From: Anthostomella pinea
Lineage: Eukaryota; Ascomycota; Sordariomycetes; Xylariales; Xylariaceae
Direction of reading: 5' to 3'
NCBI GenBank assembly: GCA_963556695.1
Contig: CAUWAG010000007.1
Location: 3,348,001-3,412,000, forward strand
DNA: 64,000 nucleotides
Both the position numbers and the translations under genes were made by a program. Under the pieces are notes generated by a model. That model did not search any database. It was not told where the DNA came from and worked only from the letters and a program-made list of their open reading frames with translations. Numbering within the stretch: the first letter of the stretch is position 1; each line of letters begins with the position of its first letter. Positions 22,120 to 34,101 of this stretch are shown here, one piece after another.

Positions 22120-22949
22120 TCACGGCGGAACTCTATTCATCTTCTCCCTCAACCTCAACGCCAATGCACCCTCTTCTGATGATTGAGCATGTGAGTTCCG
22201 TCGCCACAAGTCCTCCAAGCTCAACCACCCCCTTGCCGATATGGTTGACGATATTTCGCCCACGGTCAGGGTCTTCTCTCCAATGCCGACAAAAAGCTTC
22301 CAGCGAGTTAGTAATGGGTATCATGGCGTATTGGATTGATGTGGGGCGCAGTGAGTACCGGAGTACCGGGGATGAATTTTAGCATTTGTCCGTCTTCGAT
22401 TTCATACAGCTGCATGCCAGGTTGGATGGTGACAACCCGAGGACCCTGCAGGGGCTTGGGGTTCTGGAAGACGAAACTTGGAAGCTGCATGACGGCTGGT
22501 TCGCGACTGGTGATGAGGCTGGGATCCAAGCCGGCTCCCGTTGCAGCAGGATAGTACGGATTGTATAAGAGCATATTCACATCTGCCGGAATTTCGTATG
22601 TGACTTCACCAGGCTGGTTGATTGGGTGTGCAATCTCGGGAGGGGAAGACGCGTTATGTTGAAAAGATCGGTGCACGCAGGCACACGAGGATAAAGAAAT
22701 CGAGCCTTGTTGCATGGAAGTGCAGGTGTTGTTGCTGGCGGAACTTCCTTCGTTGGCGATCTGTTGTACAGCTTCGTTCTCTCTCTCAGATTCTGGCTTG
22801 AAGTCTTTCATTATGATATTAAAAGCGTCGGTGGAATGGCGCTGGGACTGGTAACGGCGCTGAGACTCGTCTCTCTCTTGCCGGCCAAGAGCGTCAGCCT
22901 CATCCATTTCCCGGAAGTATGCTTCGAGGTCTGCTTCGAAGTCGATCAT
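22120..22949 (-). CDS. Hypothetical protein, two exons
   Basis: Family not recognised. Exon 1 is 22949-22359 and starts MIDFEADLEAYFREMDEADA, an acidic helical segment, then an Arg/Gln/Ser-rich region, a short Cys-containing stretch (CACVHRSF) and a Pro/Tyr-rich part (LLYNPYYPAATG). A 62-bp intron (22358-22297) is supported by a consensus TACTAAC branch site 11 nt before its AG. Exon 2 (22296-22120) then reads VGIGEKTLTVGEISSTI, then RGWLSLEDLWRR and LRLREKMNRVPP, with acidic and basic residues typical of real protein, giving 255 residues. Without splicing the frame would stop at 22308. A second possible GT 9 nt upstream would give a different C-terminus, so exon 2's frame is the uncertain part. 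Function unknown. Confidence 0.5.
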
Positions 22950-24356
22950 AGTGTTCGAAGCGTCGAGAGAATGGCTGTGATCGAATGAGGTGAGCAGCGC
23001 ACCGCGGCGGGAATAATGGAAGTTCGGGGCGAAGCAGAGTGATTGAAAGACTTGTAAGGGGACGTTGGAGAAGGTCCCGTAGCGGAGCGTGCAGGAAGAG
23101 GGTGATCGAGAAGGGCTGCAGCAGTAAAGTATGTGTCCGGCGGAAATTCAGCTGCAACTGATGCGTCGAGAATCCTTAGCTGAAGCGGCAGGTTGCGATA
23201 CTGTGAAAGTTTGTGGGCTGTAGGTCACCATTACGCGTAAAGAAAACATGACAGTCACTTCAACTCGGTTGCCTAAGAACTGACGTTTGTGTCCCTTGGG
23301 GAGACGCGTCCCTCTAGAAGAAACTTTAATCACAAGACTCAACGCTCAACAATCAAAACACACCCTCAAGGTGTCAACTGGGCGAGCCACTAGAGACCCG
23401 TCCGAGAAAACGGCTCGAACTCTTTCAATCACGTTGCGTAAGATGCCCTCGCTGTCAATCCTTCTCTGGCACCAGCATGGGTATCTTTTCGAAAACGTCT
23501 GCCACTTCAAAACCCGTCCTCAAGGCCTGTCGGCGTGACACCATATCCTGTGTTGTGGAAGCAGCTGTTGTATACAAATAGGCAGAGTGAGAATATTTCA
23601 AACATAGCAAACACACATAACAACGAAGCCTACACGCATGCGCGCCTAGACACACGCGCGCATACTTGTTATTAAACGTCGACTAGTCGGGTTCGGTTCA
23701 TCTTGTTACGCGCTTATAAACGCCACCGAACCACAACATGCGCACCGCCAGGGCTCTCGCATGTCTCCTTGGTCTCACAACGGTGACCCAGGTTACAGGC
23801 ACGTTCACATGCAACCCGACCCGGTCGAAGCCAAGGAGCTATGACCCGACGTGACGGACGACGATTTGAACTGTTTAATCTGCACGTGTCAATGGAAGCT
23901 AAACACCAAGCACGTTCCGCTATGTGTCCCCCCATTGGCTTCCCTAGAGCCTCTTTCACAGCGATATCTAATGAGGCGCTAGACCGTTGGGAGGAAATCA
24001 TCGGGAAGAATGTACGCAAGATATCTAGTGAAAAGTCGACTTCATTCAGCATTGGTGAGACGACTGAGAGGTTTTCCACCACCGTGGTTGCAGGAGCGCG
24101 TTCCAGGGAAGGCTAGTTGTACTGTGATGCTCTGCGGGGGCGAGAATGCTTCTGGTGTACATGGAAGTGCTTCCTGGCTGGAGAGACCCAGTTCATGAGC
24201 ACCCAAGACCGACCGGCGTTGGAAATTTTCATCATGGGTATTACAAACTAATGACTAGAGCTTTTCAGTGTTCCAATCCAACAAAGCAAGGCATCCTGGA
24301 GTCAAAATGACATGACTCCACACAGACTTTTCACACGTTCGGTACATAGTCCACTT
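22950..24356. other. Intergenic, no gene recognised
   Basis: Includes the promoter side of the hypothetical gene at 22949. Short frames on both strands carry no recognisable motif. Confidence 0.4.
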
Positions 24357-25132
24357 TCAAGATCGTCTAAGTTTCGTGGTAAGCATCACCTTGAGAACCG
24401 TCTTGTGCTGGAAGAACCTGTTATAAGCCTCGCAGACGTTCTCCAAGACATCTAGTAGACATTAGCATGTACTCTATGATTGGCAGGTGGAGTCGGGGTT
24501 CACGTGCCTTCGTCTGTGAACATGAACGTGGGGTCGTATTTGCCGCTGACCACGATGTCCAGAAGATAGGGGTAGAACTGTCAGCCAGGATTAGCATCAA
24601 TAATATGGTTGTCAGAAACAATGCAGGTGTCATATGAAACTTCTGCGCAAACAACTGGCCACCTCGGAGCGCGATCGCCTTCTCCATCAGTGCACCGATT
24701 GGGAACTCGTTGGTGGTGAAAAGAAGTCGCCGATGAGGGCCATGTTCCCGCCCTTCCTGGTGGCCTTGATGATCTCCGCCGTCGTGTCACCCTGGTCCCT
24801 CTCCACGCTCGTGGCCCGCATCGCCTTGTGCTTCATCGGGGTGGCGGACCGGAAGCCGCTGGCCTCGATGCCGCGGCCTAGCCCGTGCGGCTCGACGCTG
24901 AGCAGGTAGTCGGCGACGTTGCTGTGCTCGTTGACGTCGACAGGCGTCAGGCCGAGGTCGGCCGCCATCTGGAGCCGGTTCTTGTCGACATCCATGGCGT
25001 ACACCTTCTTGGCGCCGCGGAACAAAGATAGCTTGCCGATCGACAGGCCGACGGGCCCGCATCCCCAGACGCCGACGACGTCGCCCTCGCCCACCTCGGC
25101 CAGCTCGCAGAATGGTACCAACTTGGCGTCAA
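24357..25132 (-). pseudogene. Zinc-type alcohol/formaldehyde dehydrogenase remnant
   Basis: The visible part is the NAD-binding half of a medium-chain dehydrogenase resembling glutathione-independent formaldehyde dehydrogenase: ELAEVGEGDVVGVWGCGPVG (Rossmann GxGxxG), KKVYAMDVDKNRL, GIEASGFRSATPMKHKAMRA, GGNMALIGDFF, and after a frame change EFPIGALMEKAIALRGGQLF. Further on, FYPYLLDIVVSGKYDPTFMF and ENVCEAYNRFFQHKTVLKVM follow in other frames, ending RRS-stop at 24357. No donor/acceptor pair I tried restores the frame at either junction. The N-terminal catalytic zinc domain (GHE, cysteine quartet) is missing; upstream DNA has a stop. So this is a 5'-truncated, frame-disrupted relic. Confidence 0.72.
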
Positions 25133-26451
25133 TTCATCGTGCTGGTGTTGTTCAATTGGAGGTTGAAGGAGTAAGGGGGTCGCAGACGCGTTGGACGCGT
25201 TTTAAAATTGGGTGGGGGGTACTCAGACTTTTGGCGGGTCAGTGTGAATAGCTCTCCTCATAATCATCACAACTACCGAACAATGCCTCCTCGAGTGACA
25301 GTGTCCGACCTAACCACTCGACAGGACGCCCATACTGCCAGGCGACCATGACGCCCGGATCGATCCGCCTGGTGATGTGAGATGTGATTTCTTCTTTTCT
25401 TCAAACTCTGTCACCCGACAGTGAATGGGGATTCTCGTCACCGTGACGTAGCTGGATGGCCCCGACTCCCGGCTCGTTCGCCCCACTGCCCCGGCGCGCT
25501 TTGCAGGATCCGATGATTGCCGGGACGGCGGGAGAAACCCTCTTTATGCTTGTGCCGAGTGGTATCGTGGCTCCGGAGCCGGAAACCCAGAGAGTGAAGC
25601 AGGGAATCGCCGGCTGACTTCCAGAACTCTCGACATGATGCCTCTATCTCGCAGCAGCATTCGCGATCTTCGAGCCAAGCAACGCAAACTCGGAATACTT
25701 TTAGTTAAGTCTTGCTGAAGGGCTTTCTATGTGAAAGCTGAGAGATGCACAGCGTATGGATCCTGTCCTTGCGAATATGATTCTTGCTACGAGGATGTTC
25801 CTTTTACGTTACATGAATATTGACCACTCGACGCTTTCAACCCAAGTACAAGGATGACTGCAACAGGAAGCCGATAAACTTAATCAAGCACGATCTTCAA
25901 TTCAGGTAGGAGTGGGTGAGGGTGGTTATGGGAATGGGTCGGGTGAGTGCGCACAAGAGGTCATCAACAAATGATGGACGGTAGACAGGGTCTCACTTCG
26001 GGTGACATTCTTCTCCGCCGGCCCATGCTGCCGGATAATTACGAACCTTGACTATAGCCAAGCCTCCAAGCTTCTGTACTTATACCCCAAAAGTGACATA
26101 GGTGCTTGTGCCCCCAGCATCAACCGCGCAAATCAAGAGCCCGGGATCGAAAGGGCGGTATTCGGTGAATTCACCGACGAGGCGTGCCAAGCCGCTTCTC
26201 CTCACCAGAACCGTTCGGAAGAAGCTCACCGGCGCTGCTCTCCCCACCTGCAGGTTACATTCGAGGGGTCTCTGCCTCAATGAGGGGATATCAACCCAAT
26301 ATCTAAGTACCTTGTGCGGAGAAATTTGACTCACCTGAGAAAGCCTGCGATACCTCCAGCCGAGACGGCAGGACGGACATGATAGAAAAGGTGCCAGGAT
26401 GGCGACCCCAACTCCTGTCGAGCTCCTGTCCAGCAGCAGCCTGACACCGAG
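25133..26451. promoter_or_regulatory. Upstream region of the GH2 gene
   Basis: About 1.3 kb without a recognisable gene. It contains the promoter of the secreted GH2 enzyme. G-rich strings such as gggtggggggtac (about 25208) resemble the carbon-catabolite repressor core SYGGRG, but that word is short and frequent, so regulation is only a suggestion. Confidence 0.35.
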
Positions 26452-29297
26452 ATGAAAATGGCGCCACCAATGCGAGCGATATCCAGCGTCCGCGGGCTAT
26501 TCTGCCTGGCCCTCCTAGCCGTTTCCACGACTGGACGATCCGTCGCGAGACTGAGTACTCGCGCCTGTGCTTCAGCAAATGCAGCGGGTGGTCGCGAGCG
26601 CATCAGCATCAACGATGGCTGGCGCTTCTCGCGTTTCACAGAGAACCCTGATGGACTCTCCTACGAGGACAACCTGAAGGAATGGATCCTACCGCAAGGC
26701 AATGACTTCATCGTCAACGGCACGAAGCACACGCGCCCTTCAGGGACGGCACCCGGCGCGGACGTCGAGTACGTGCAGGCGTTCTTTGATGACAGTGCGT
26801 GGGAGAAGGTCAATCTGCCGCATGACTGGGCTATCAAAGGACCCTTTGGTGCTCCGAATATCAGCACCAGCGAAGGGTCGCTGCCGGTAAATGGCGTCGG
26901 GTGGTACAGACGGAATCTGTCGGAGGCAGAGACGGCCGCGGGGAAAAGCGTGTTCCTGGATATCGACGGGGCCATGAGCTATGCTGCTGTTTGGCTCAAC
27001 GGCGGTAAGTGATTCCGATTTATTCCAATTTGACGACGGAAAGAGGACGGCAAGTTGTAGCCGCTTTCATGCTGACAAGCTGAACAGAGCTCGTTGGTGG
27101 ATGGCCGTACGGATACGCATCATTTCGCCTAGATCTAACGCCTTACCTCAAAGGCTCCGACAACACGCTCGCAATCCGGCTGGATAACCCCTTGGACTCA
27201 TCGCGATGGTATCCCGGCGCGGGCATCTACCGCAACGTGTGGCTCGTCACAGCCGACGAGACGCACGTGAGTCAGTACGGTACATACGCAACGACGCCTG
27301 AGGTCACTTCCGAGTCCGCTACTGTCAACCTAGTAGTCTCAGTTGAGAACAAGGGCTCATTATCACGGCAAGTAGGCGTTGTGACCAAAGTCTACCCCTA
27401 CGACGCTGCTCTGCGGGAACCTGGTTCCGAGGTGGTGGCCAGCTTCACAAAGCAGGTGATCAACGTAGCAGCAGGCACGAAGCAGTCCGTCCGGGGTTCA
27501 GTCACGGTGACAGACCCCCTGCTTTGGGGTCCTGTGCCGTCGCAGACTCCGAATCTGTACGTTGCGATGACCACCTTGACGGGCAGCAACGGCACGGTTA
27601 TCGATACATACTCTACACGCTTTGGCATTCGGTCTATCGAGTACGTTGCGGAGCAGGGCCTCCTCGTCAACGGAGAACATGTCTATTTGCAGGGCACGTG
27701 TAATCACCACGATTTAGGATCGCTGGGCGCGGCGTTCAACTACCGGGCTACGCACCGGCAGCTCGAGATGCTGCAGGAGATGGGCGTTAACGCACGTAAG
27801 TGGTATCCCGCTCTTTTGCCCTCTGCAGTGTTGTCTCGCGACTCCTACCTGTAGTCATCGCTACAGGGGAGTATACACTAACTGTAAACCGTAGTACGCA
27901 CCTCGCACAACCCTCCCGCACCTGAATTCCTCGAAATGGCCGACGAAATGGGCTTCGTCGTCATGGATGAGCTCTTCGACGTCTGGCTCGAGCCCAAAGT
28001 GACCAACGACTACAACGTGCTCTTCGCCGACTGGCACGAGGCCGACCTGCGGTCGTTCCTCCGCCGCGACCGCAACCACGCCTCCGTCGTCGCCTGGAGT
28101 TTCGGCAACGAGATCCCGGAGCAGAGCTCGGCGGATGGGCGAACCCTTGCCCGGTCCCTGCAGGCCATCATCTTGTCCGAGGAGCCGACGCGTCAGACCT
28201 CGCTCGCGCTGAACAGCGCCAAGCCTGGGACGGGCCTGCCCGACACCGCCGACATCATCGGCCTGAACTACCAGGGCGAGGGCCAGGGCACCACCTTCGA
28301 GTCAGCGTTCCCGGCCTTCCACGCGCAATACCCGGACAAGATGATCTGGAGCACGGAGACCTCGTCCGTGCTGAGCACGCGCGGGACTTACATCTTCCCC
28401 GTCGTGGGCAACAGCTCCACAACGGTAGGCGTAGGTCCATCGCCCGGCTGGGACGAGGCCGCGCTGACGGTGTCGGCCTACGAGCTCTACGCGCCATCGT
28501 GGGGCTCGTCGCCCGACAAGGTGTTCGCGCAGCAGGACCGCTATCCCTACGTGGCGGGCGAGTTCGTCTGGACGGGCTTCGACTACCTGGGCGAGCCGAC
28601 GCCATACGACACGGGCGCGCGCAGCTCGTACTTCGGCATCATCGACCTGGCGGGCTTCAAGAAGGACCGCTTCTACCTGTACCAGGCGCGCTGGCGCGCG
28701 AACCTGCCCATGGCGCACCTGCTGCCGCACTGGAGCTTCGGCGCCGAGCGCATGAACCGGACGACGCCCGTGCATGTTTTCTCGTCCGGCGACGAGGCGG
28801 AGCTGTTTGTGAATGGGGTCTCGAAGGGCAGGAAGGTCAAGGAAGAGTACGAGTACCGCTTCCGCTGGGACGACGTGGTCTACACGCCCGGCGAGATAAA
28901 AGTGGTCGCGTACAAAGACGGCGCGGTCTGGGCCGAGGACAGCAAGCGCACCGTCGGCGCCGCCGCGCAGCTCAACGTTACGGTTGATCGTGCGACCATC
29001 GACGGTGACGGCAGGGATCTCGCCTTCGTGACGGTGGCTGTTGTGGACGCAGACGGGGACGTGGTGCCCGAGGCCGCGAACGCGATCACCTTTGCGCTGG
29101 AGGGGCCGGGTGAGATTGTCAGCACGGATAATGGGGACCCGAGGGATATGACGCCGTTTCCGTCGCCGGAGCGGAATGCGTTTAGTGGGTATGCGCTGGC
29201 GATAGTGCGCGCGGATAGGGGCGCTGTGGGCGAGATCACCTTGTCGGCTTCGGCGGATGGGCTTGTGGGTGGGGAGGTGGTCGTGCAGGCTGCTTGA
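26452..29297 (+). CDS. Secreted glycoside hydrolase family 2 (beta-galactosidase-type), three exons
   Basis: Exons 26452-27004, 27088-27795 and 27895-29297; introns of 83 and 99 bp both start GTAAGT, and the joins read NGGELVGGWPYGYASF and GVNALRTSHNPPAPEF. The product has 887 residues. A signal peptide is likely (MRAISSVRGLFCLALLAVST). Order: GH2 sugar-binding jelly-roll (about 50-250, LPHDWAIKGPFG, GVGWYRR), immunoglobulin-like domain, TIM barrel from about 375 (GTCNHHDLG), with acid/base Glu in WSFGNEIPE (about residue 492) and nucleophile Glu in IWSTETSSV (about 575). WTGFDYLGEPTPY (about 644) is typical of bacterial- and fungal-type galactosidases. C-terminal domains resemble DUF4982 and a GH2 Ig-like module. 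Probably cleaves beta-galactosides outside the cell; beta-glucuronidase or mannosidase activity is less likely. Confidence 0.92.
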
Positions 29298-29884
29298 TAG
29301 GGGGTTTCAATGTGTGCCGGGGAGGCAGGTTGGTTGACCTTTCGCAGCTTCAATGCAAAGCACTTGAGTCAACTTGAAATCGATGCTCGGGGAGTCCCAA
29401 CCGGCATTGCTTATCTCCACGAAAGTCTTTGATGGCGGGAACGTATGCCCACCTGGCGTTTTCTTGCTGGTGTATAAGAATCCGGTTTACGACATGCCAC
29501 TGAATCCCCGAAAAGGGAGTGGCGCCAGGTAGGAAATTGACTCCAACGTATCACGCGGTATCTGGCTCGCATCCTGAAGATTCGACATATTGTATGACCC
29601 TTGACCTGGTATTCGCAGATCGTGAGCAGTGTCAGATGGATAATTATAGTCACCCCTCATAAGTCTCCGTCCTTTAGTTTTGCTCCAGTAAACCCTTGGA
29701 TATTAATGCTACATAATCAACCAACCAACCAACCATGGAATGAACACCCTGGGACAAGCAGGTTCGATCCAGTTGGCCAATTTTAATACTTCTTCCAGAT
29801 TGCTCATTCTGGTTATAACAAGTACAATCTTTTGCTTGGTGCATGAGGACCCGCCCTCAGAGACCTGCGGCGACTGGAAGCTCT
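29298..29884. other. Intergenic, no gene recognised
   Basis: 3' flank of the GH2 gene; contains a short tandem (CCAA)n run at 29720-29735. No gene seen. Confidence 0.4.
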
Positions 29885-30327
29885 CTAGTCCATGCAATTA
29901 CTGAGATGATAGCTCTTGAACATAAGTCCCTCCAAACATGTTTCACTGTGGGCGTAGATGGATGTTCTCTCGCAGTAGCTGTCCGTGTGGAGATTCACTA
30001 CCCATCGCAGTCAGTGCCCATGCCATCTGTTCACACCACCCGCTCTCTTCTCTTGGAGTCGGGTGCGAGTCAGTTGCAACACTCCCTGACGCATGATCCG
30101 TAGATCTCAAGGATCCTGACGGAATAGAACACCTCCATCAGCTTGAAGCATGCGCCCAATGCTGACGTGTCACTGTTGAACATGTGGTAGGCGCTCGAGC
30201 CCGTACAGCTGTCGCTATTATAGACTTCGAACTCGACGTAGTGGGGGGTGGGGCCGTGGACCTGAGCAGGTGTGACCGCGGCTGCCTTTGTGCCGAGGGC
30301 GAGGGCGATCGTGGTAGAGTGTTGCAT
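29885..30327 (-). pseudogene. Small secreted cysteine-rich protein candidate, splice or frame unresolved
   Basis: The 5' part starts MQHSTTIALALGTKAAAVTP, a signal-peptide-like segment, followed by HYVEFEVYNSDSCTGSSAYH and a run ending EIYGSCVRE. The 3' part, in another frame, reads VNLHTDSYCERTSIYAHSE then CLEGLMFKSYHLSNCMD-stop (29887-29885). Together they look like the two halves of a small fungal secreted protein with paired 'Y.D..C' motifs. A good intron 3' end (ctgac...gggtag) precedes the second half, but the only donor in a compatible phase is a weak GTTGCA. Either a two-exon gene of roughly 110-130 residues with a non-standard donor or a frameshifted copy. Function unknown. Confidence 0.4.
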
Positions 30328-31507
30328 GATGGGATTTGAGTGTTGTAGGATCAATATTGCGGGATTTCGGACCTTGAATTTCTACTTGACAGACGGCGTC
30401 CTTCGAGCAGGTACAATTCGTGATATTGCGGTTCTGTCGTTGGATGTGTGTTGGGAGTAAACAAAACGAGGTGATTCCAGATTGAACGAACATTTCAGGG
30501 GTGGCAAGCAAGAACTCGAAGCCACTCAAATAGACTCAAAGGCCCCCAGGTATTCAGGAGGGGAAATCACTTTGTTGTAGCGGGCTTGCGCATGTGTCAG
30601 GCTCGGCTATGGTTGTATATATTGTGATGATATGTGTAGCTAGTCTTTCGGAGCGGCAACTTCACGGGCTTTGGACTGAACCAATTGCAAAAGGGGCACT
30701 GCCTGCAAGGCTCTCTTCGTTTGGATTTTCTGACGCCAGTGGTAGCCACATACAGCAGCTACCAATCAATCTTGTAGCAGAGGAAGGAAGCTCGAGCTAC
30801 CGCGGGCTCTCCATCCCGTCACATGTGGTCAAGTCCTGCGGTGACCACGGGTGGGAATATTCGCATGTGCAAATATCCGCATCTAGACACGGTCCGCAAT
30901 GCTTCACGCTCCGCGAGGGCCCTTCAAGAACGCTTGCATGGTTGCTGGAACTGGATAGAGGTTTGCATGTGTGCCCTTCGAGAGACGGCGTTCCTCTAGT
31001 ATGAACTCTAAAAGATGGCATGAAGCAATCGGATCTGGCATCTTTAGTCGTCGGAATTGCGTTCGCCGTATCTTCACAATCCATCCAGAAACACCCAGCC
31101 CCCCTTTAATCCCTACCAGGTGATCAGGCCAGATCGCCTCGCAGAGAAGTCATGACGTTCCGGCAGTGACGAACCAACAGCAGAATTTGCCACCCCATAG
31201 GCTTCAAAGGCCATATCTGCCTTCTTGACTGAACCCGATCTGCACTGTCATCCCATGCTGCAAGCCTTCGGTCAAGTGGCCCATCGTATCTGGAAAATCC
31301 CTGATTGGGACTCTGATGGTACTCTGTATCTTTGGTGAATTTGTACCAGATGGAGAACAGTCACACATGGCCCTTTGTGACCTGAGATTATCACAAGCGC
31401 CTTTGTACTTCATGACATCATACACTCCGAGTCCCTAGCTTCAAGCCCCAACGCTTCCTCACCATCTTCATTATCCTCATGAATATCTCTCGCATTTAAA
31501 TTCAATC
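30328..31507. other. Intergenic, no gene recognised
   Basis: About 1.2 kb. Short frames only. The right end presumably includes the promoter of the DUF4385 gene. Confidence 0.4.
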
Positions 31508-32002
31508 ATGTCAAGTCCCCCAGCAGCCTCAACCCACCTGAAGAAGTCCATACCGTACGACCAGTGGATCAGCTACCGCATCGGCCGGGGCGAGCAAGGC
31601 GTCCTGACCTTCGAGCCGTACAAGTCGTCACTACTCCCGCTATGGCGCTTCCGGAGCGTGCCGATCGCTCGAAAGAGCGCCTCGGATCTGTGGGCCAGAT
31701 TCGAAGAGTTTGACGAGCAGAGTGACTTCGCCGGCATGGATATGGTCCGAAAGTTCATCCAGATGGGCATGACTCGGTCGAAGCGCTATGCGAATCATGC
31801 CGGCGGACGGAAGTACAGGAAGGGAACGCGCGAGGAGCTGCCGAAGAGCGCGGCGCACAAGGACAAGCAGGAGAAGGAGGCTGCTAGTCAGATCTTTCGG
31901 GAGGTGTGGGAGCGGTGTAAGGCGCATGAGGGATATCAGAGGGGCAAGGAAGAGTTCTTGAAGCAGCAGGCTGAGTGGAGAAAGGGGCAGGATGCGAAGT
32001 AA
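31508..32002 (+). CDS. DUF4385 family protein
   Basis: Intronless, 164 residues. It matches the DUF4385 family found in bacteria, fungi and viruses: DQWISYRIGRGEQGVLTFEP, then LLPLWRFRSVPIARKSA, then SDFAGMDMVRKFIQMGMTR and SKRYANHAGGRKY. The C-terminal 45 residues are a charged helix rich in Lys/Glu. Function of the family is unknown. No signal peptide or membrane segment, so probably cytosolic or nuclear. Start codon is the only sensible one: the N-terminal Ser/Pro stretch runs directly into the domain. Confidence 0.85.
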   Translation: MSSPPAASTHLKKSIPYDQWISYRIGRGEQGVLTFEPYKSSLLPLWRFRSVPIARKSASDLWARFEEFDEQSDFAGMDMVRKFIQMGMTRSKRYANHAGGRKYRKGTREELPKSAAHKDKQEKEAASQIFREVWERCKAHEGYQRGKEEFLKQQAEWRKGQDAK

Positions 32003-32293
32003 TTGCCGGATAGTTGGCTCTATCGATGTATGACCTCCTTCGTCCCCGTTGGCAGTTGGATTGCAAGGCGAAGCCTATCTGACATATATCAGTCACACTG
32101 AACGTAAGGGCCGTGTATTCCTCACTTGTGTGGGTTTTCTACGTTTTTTGAGTCTTGCATGCGAGCGATTTGATCCAGCCAAAAATCCACCAAAGAGGAA
32201 AAGGAGAAGGAGCCTCCACAAGTTTTCAATGACAGCATCGTTGCCTCAGATGGTCAATGGGTGCACGTGAGAACTTGACCGTGGCATGGAACC

Positions 32294-34101
32294 CTAGTCG
32301 GTTCCGAGCAAGTTGACATCCTCCTCCAACCGGGAAACGACCGCTTCGTAGAAATTCTGACAGAAACTATCGTTCTGGAGGTTGGCGACTCCGTATACGC
32401 TTTCGAGGCACCATTTTACCGCCGTCGCATAGTTACTACCATCACTCTCCATTATGCGGTCCTCAAGGCGGCTTCCAGCCTCTCGCTTGGACACAATAGA
32501 GTTCATATCCATGTCGTCTGCCACGTTGAGCTCGTCAATTGCCTCGCCAATGATGATCTGTATGAGTAACGCCCCCAGCGACAAGACGGTCAGGTTCATG
32601 GGCCGCAGTGAGCTTGGTGACTTGGCTTGCTGAGTTGGTTGTTGTGAGGCTCTAGGAAGCACGCCTTTGGTGACAAACGGGCGATAAGGTGAGTACTTGC
32701 TCACTGCCGCGGTATCGTCCCCAAAAAGGAAGACGATGTCGTCCAGGCGGACACTTTTCGCAAGCCAGGGTGTATCGTAGAGGTTGAGTATGCTATCGGA
32801 GAGAGCAAATGCCAGCTGTATTCTCTCGGGATAGTCAAATGGCGGCAGTCCAGGCTGGCTACCAACTAGGACCTGCCTGAGCGTGGTTGCGTCTCGAAAA
32901 TCGGACATGTCGCCGGGAGGGCACAACTCAAATTTGCGCTGTGCGTCAAGAACATACCCATATGGTCCCACAGCCTCCTTCTTCTGTGACCCTAGGACTA
33001 TTTGACAGATGTCTGAGATCTTCGACAGTTGTGGGCTGGTCATCGTAGGCAGATACGTCAGAGTCTGGAACGATTTCACCAGAGTCTCTGTAGCAGACGA
33101 CGAACCCTTGGTTGCTGATTTCTCAAAAGACGAGGTCCATTTGATCCCCTTTTTAGGTTTTGCGGCCACCGAATGATATGAAATGGGATGCGTGGGTGTG
33201 CCGATTTTGTTGCCAGGGTCAGCGAGTCGGAGTCCAAGACTATTCCAGTGCCGGGTTGTTGGAAGCCAACTTGCTGTATCATCGGCAGCTGAGTTCAAGA
33301 CAATATGAAAGTTGAGTGCCTTCGCAACCTGCTCTTCGGTGTCGCCCGGTACCAAGACTGCATCTCTTGGCACAAGTTCCAGTCCGATAATATGCGTGTA
33401 CGCACATGCGCAAGTCATTGCACTGGAGACAGCATTGTAGATGCTTTTTGACAGTCCGCGAAGGAGTTTGGTGACTCGCGCCTGGGACCGCTGACGCCTA
33501 TCCGACTCCAGGCCGCAGTCTTGTCGGCAAAGATCCTGGAGAACCGAATTACCGTTCTTTATCCGAGATAAAATGCCTTCATAGTCCTTCTTCCTCAGAG
33601 TGAAGACAGTATGTTGTTTGAGCTCTCGGAGCATCGACGACCGATCGTTTAACTTGATCTGCAGCGTCAAGAAGATATGGTTTTAGTCTCCATCTGTCCA
33701 GTAGCTGTTTCGCGGAGATCCTGACTCACCTGGCCGTCTTGTTGGATGCATAGTTTCTCCTTCAACTCTTGTGTGGCAGCGGACATCTCCGCCACGTATG
33801 TTTCAAACTTCTCCGAAGATCTCCATAACCTAAGGCGCAGTTTATCCCCATATCGCTTCCACTCGGGTCCGAAGGGGTTCTGGATCATGGTGTCTATCAT
33901 CGACGTGGACGCTACGCCGACGAGAAGGTGCTCGCAAGTGTTTTGCAGACGGATCCATTCTGTCTCAAGGTCCCGCTCCAGGCGATTGACGTCCCGTTGA
34001 GCAGTTTTGAAGGAGGAGAGGAAAGACTTGTAGCCCTGCAGCGCCTTGATCGCTATGGGCAGAACTCCCAGGACAAACCCAGCTACTTCGAGACCAGACA
34101 T
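32294..34101 (-). CDS. DUF7580-type fungal protein, two exons
   Basis: Exon 1 is 34101-33730, exon 2 is 33658-32294; the 71-bp intron (GTGAGT...CTGCAG) joins QQDGQ to IKLNDRSSMLREL, giving 578 residues. The N-terminus MSGLEVAGFVLGVLPIAIKA is the hydrophobic helix typical of fungal proteins with an N-terminal helical module related to those on HET/NLR proteins. A helical region with charged residues follows. The C-terminal part contains ILNLYDTPWLAKSVRLDDIVFLF and MNLTVLSLGALLIQIIIGEAID, which fit the DUF7580 pattern. An upstream in-frame Met at 34119 is possible. Divergent from the C2H2 gene at 34470, 368 bp away. Function unknown; an incompatibility or immunity-related role is inferred only from family associations. 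Confidence 0.75.

Noticed and set aside
28255..28987. Several long open frames on the other strand and frames over the third GH2 exon
   Set aside because: They mirror the high-GC codons of the GH2 gene (Arg/Ala/Pro-rich shadows) and have no motifs of their own.
29740..29790. tRNA gene suggested by a GGTTCGATCC B-box-like string
   Set aside because: No matching A box, anticodon arm or acceptor stem around it. A similar string at 56610 fails for the same reason.
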